Positions 7,221 through 8,956 of a stretch of DNA of 8,956 nt are shown here, one piece after another. The number at the start of each line of letters is the position of its first letter. The stretch's first letter is position 1. The notes beneath the pieces were generated by a model, which had not been told where the DNA came from, ran no database searches, and saw only the letters and a program-made list of their open reading frames with translations. Source of the stretch: CAVALG01 sp963589585 (GTDB lineage: Bacteria > Bacillota > Clostridia > Oscillospirales > Acutalibacteraceae). The stretch covers positions 1-8,956 of the forward strand of contig CAVALG010000015.1 of assembly GCA_963589585.1 (NCBI GenBank), in the 5' to 3' direction. The position numbers and the translations under genes were made by a program.

Positions 7221-7249
7221 TTGACATTTTCGCTAAAAAAACTTAAAAT
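7221..7249 (+). promoter_or_regulatory. Strong sigma-A promoter of glmS
   Basis: A perfect TTGACA (7221-7226), a 17-base spacer and TAAAAT (7244-7249) form a near-consensus housekeeping promoter. Transcription should begin near 7256, giving a leader of only about 43 bases with the GAAGGGAG ribosome site at 7281-7288. Confidence 0.85.
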
Positions 7250-7298
7250 GATAGTGTGTCTTGTTAAAAGCAGGATGCTCGAAGGGAGTAATATTAAT

Positions 7299-8956
7299 AT
7301 GTGTGGAATTGTAGGGTATACTGGGCACAGGAAAGTTGCGCCTATATTACTTACAGGTTTAGAAAGATTGGAATACAGGGGATACGATTCGGCAGGTATT
7401 TCAATTATTGACAAAGGCAAAATATTAACTGAAAAAACCATTGGTAGAATTCAGGTCCTTGTTTCGCATACAAACGGCGGCGAGAACATCAACGGCACAA
7501 TCGGAATCGGCCATACAAGATGGGCTACGCACGGCAAGCCGAGTGATATTAACGCTCACCCCCATTTGTCCGAGAATAAGAAAATTTCGGTTGTCCACAA
7601 CGGTATAATTGAAAACTATGTTGAACTGCGTGAATTTTTAATTTCAAAAGGTTTTAAATTCAAAAGTGAAACCGATACTGAGGTTATACCGCAACTGATT
7701 GAGTATTTTTATAAAGGCGACTTATTGGCAGCCGTTTCCGAAACGGTTAAAATGCTACGCGGTTCATTTGGTCTGGGAATAATTTGTGCAGACGAGCCTG
7801 AGAAATTGATTGGTGTTAAAAATTCAAGCCCATTGGTTATCGGCGTAGGCAACAATGAGAACTTTATCGCTTCTGATATAACCGCTCTTGTATCCCATAC
7901 TAAAAATGTAATATATCTTGATGACGGTAATATAGCGGTTTTATCGCCTGACAGTGTCGAAGTTTTTGATTTTGATTTAAATCCTGTAAAACACGAAATT
8001 TCAGTGGTTGATTGGAGCATCGATACTGCCGAAAAAGGCGGATATGACCACTTTATGTTAAAAGAAATATATGAGCAACCCGAAGCTGTTAAAAAAACAA
8101 TTGCGCCGCGAATTAAAGACGGCGAAATAGTTTTAGATGGGTTTAATATGACTGCCGAGCAATTAAATAATATTGACAGAATTGTTATAACAGCCTGCGG
8201 TTCGGCTTGCTATGCAGGTCAGGTAGGTAAATATGTAATTGAAGAATTGATGCGCAAACCCGTTGAGGTTGACCTGGCAAGTGAATTCAGATACAGAAAC
8301 CCGATAGTAAATGAACGCACATTGATGATAGTTATAAGCCAATCCGGTGAGACCGCAGATACCATTGCCGCAATGAAAGAAGCAAAATCGCGCGGTGCGC
8401 ATTTACTTTCAATTGTTAATGTTGTAGGCAGTACCATCGCAAAATTATCTGATGATGTGCTTTACACATGGGCAGGTCCGGAAATAGCGGTTGCAACAAC
8501 AAAAGGCTATACAACGCAGTTAGTTCTGCTTTATGCTTTTGCAATATACGGCGCAGGTATTATCGGTACAATTGACTCAGCACGGCGCGCAGAATTAATA
8601 AATTCACTTTTAAAACTACCCGAGCAAATACAACACACGATTGACATAAATAAAAATATAAATAAAATTGCCGAAAAGTACTATTCAAAACACAACATTT
8701 TCTTTATAGGAAGAAATATTGACGCTGCGGTTGCGCTTGAAGGCTCTCTTAAACTTAAAGAGATATCGTATATTCATTCAGAGGCGTACGCAGCCGGCGA
8801 ATTAAAACACGGAACAATATCTCTGATTGAAAAAGGAAGACTTGTTATAGCCCTCGCCTGTTATGAGCGTTTATTTGAAAAACTTTTAAGTAATATAAAA
8901 GAGGTGAAGGCACGCGATGCAACAGTACTTGCCGTAACCAATGAAGGTAATAATCT
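7299..8956 (+). CDS. glmS: Glutamine-fructose-6-phosphate aminotransferase (isomerizing), partial
   Basis: The frame is open from ATG at 7299 to the window edge (552 codons); the family is usually about 600-610, so roughly the last 55 residues are missing. GlmS makes glucosamine-6-phosphate from fructose-6-phosphate and glutamine, the first step toward UDP-GlcNAc for peptidoglycan. The N-terminal glutaminase domain starts MCGIVGY, with the nucleophile Cys2 exposed after Met removal. It also has YRGYDSAG (27-34), HTRWATHG (72-79), HNGIIENY (100-107) and SDITA (192-196). Two SIS sugar-isomerase domains follow, with ITACGSACYAG (about 297-307), ISQSGET (346-352), AGPEIAVATTKGYT (about 392-405), EGSLKLKEISYIHSEAY (481-497) and ELKHG (501-505). 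The ribosome site GGGAG lies 10 bases upstream. The gene has a near-consensus promoter, and no glmS ribozyme is recognisable in the leader. Confidence 0.97.
   Translation, partial: MCGIVGYTGHRKVAPILLTGLERLEYRGYDSAGISIIDKGKILTEKTIGRIQVLVSHTNGGENINGTIGIGHTRWATHGKPSDINAHPHLSENKKISVVHNGIIENYVELREFLISKGFKFKSETDTEVIPQLIEYFYKGDLLAAVSETVKMLRGSFGLGIICADEPEKLIGVKNSSPLVIGVGNNENFIASDITALVSHTKNVIYLDDGNIAVLSPDSVEVFDFDLNPVKHEISVVDWSIDTAEKGGYDHFMLKEIYEQPEAVKKTIAPRIKDGEIVLDGFNMTAEQLNNIDRIVITACGSACYAGQVGKYVIEELMRKPVEVDLASEFRYRNPIVNERTLMIVISQSGETADTIAAMKEAKSRGAHLLSIVNVVGSTIAKLSDDVLYTWAGPEIAVATTKGYTTQLVLLYAFAIYGAGIIGTIDSARRAELINSLLKLPEQIQHTIDINKNINKIAEKYYSKHNIFFIGRNIDAAVALEGSLKLKEISYIHSEAYAAGELKHGTISLIEKGRLVIALACYERLFEKLLSNIKEVKARDATVLAVTNEGNN

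Noticed and set aside
7231..7238. CGCTAAAA in the glmS promoter spacer, matching the arm of the feoAB inverted repeat
   Set aside because: An 8-base AT-rich match with no palindromic partner here is easily due to chance.
7100..7298. glmS ribozyme or other riboswitch in front of glmS
   Set aside because: No conserved core is seen, and the strong promoter at 7221-7249 leaves too short a leader.

Overview
The window looks like an ordinary core-genome segment of a low-GC Firmicute, most likely an anaerobic clostridium (Oscillospirales- or Lachnospiraceae-like). The reasons are the AT-rich sequence, strong AGGAGG-type ribosome sites, TTGACA/TATAAT promoters, the KapD-type exonuclease, MepA-like MATE and clostridial-style GlmS sequences, and a FeoA-FeoB fusion for ferrous iron uptake. 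Placement below class level is inference. I see no mobile element, CRISPR array, rRNA, tRNA or phage gene.

Layout. Positions 1-2979 are a leftward block: a DEDDh 3'-5' exonuclease (cut by the left edge), the ribosome-associated GTPase TypA/BipA only 3 bases upstream of it, and endonuclease III (nth). TypA and nth each have their own sigma-A-like promoter. nth is divergent from feoAB (3153-5480, rightward), and the short gap between them holds a long inverted repeat. feoAB converges on a leftward MATE multidrug/cation antiporter gene (5521-6940), and a GC-rich hairpin lies between them. The MATE gene is interrupted by one extra base in an A6 run (T6 in the sense strand). A 358-base divergent region then separates MATE from glmS (7299 to the right edge, about 55 codons short of its end).

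Functional reading. The genes are mostly housekeeping: base-excision repair (nth), translation/stress GTPase (typA), Fe(II) import (feoAB), drug/Na+ efflux (MATE) and amino-sugar synthesis for the cell wall (glmS). No multigene novel system is visible. The parts worth a second look are regulatory. The MATE leader carries a hairpin plus U-rich tract that looks like a transcription attenuator, and an 18-codon upstream reading frame starts exactly at its 5' arm and stops one base before the MATE TTG start. The feoAB upstream region carries a 16-bp imperfect inverted repeat whose two mismatches would be G-U pairs in minus-strand RNA. The other point of interest is the MATE frameshift, which may be an assembly error, a recent mutation or a slippage site.
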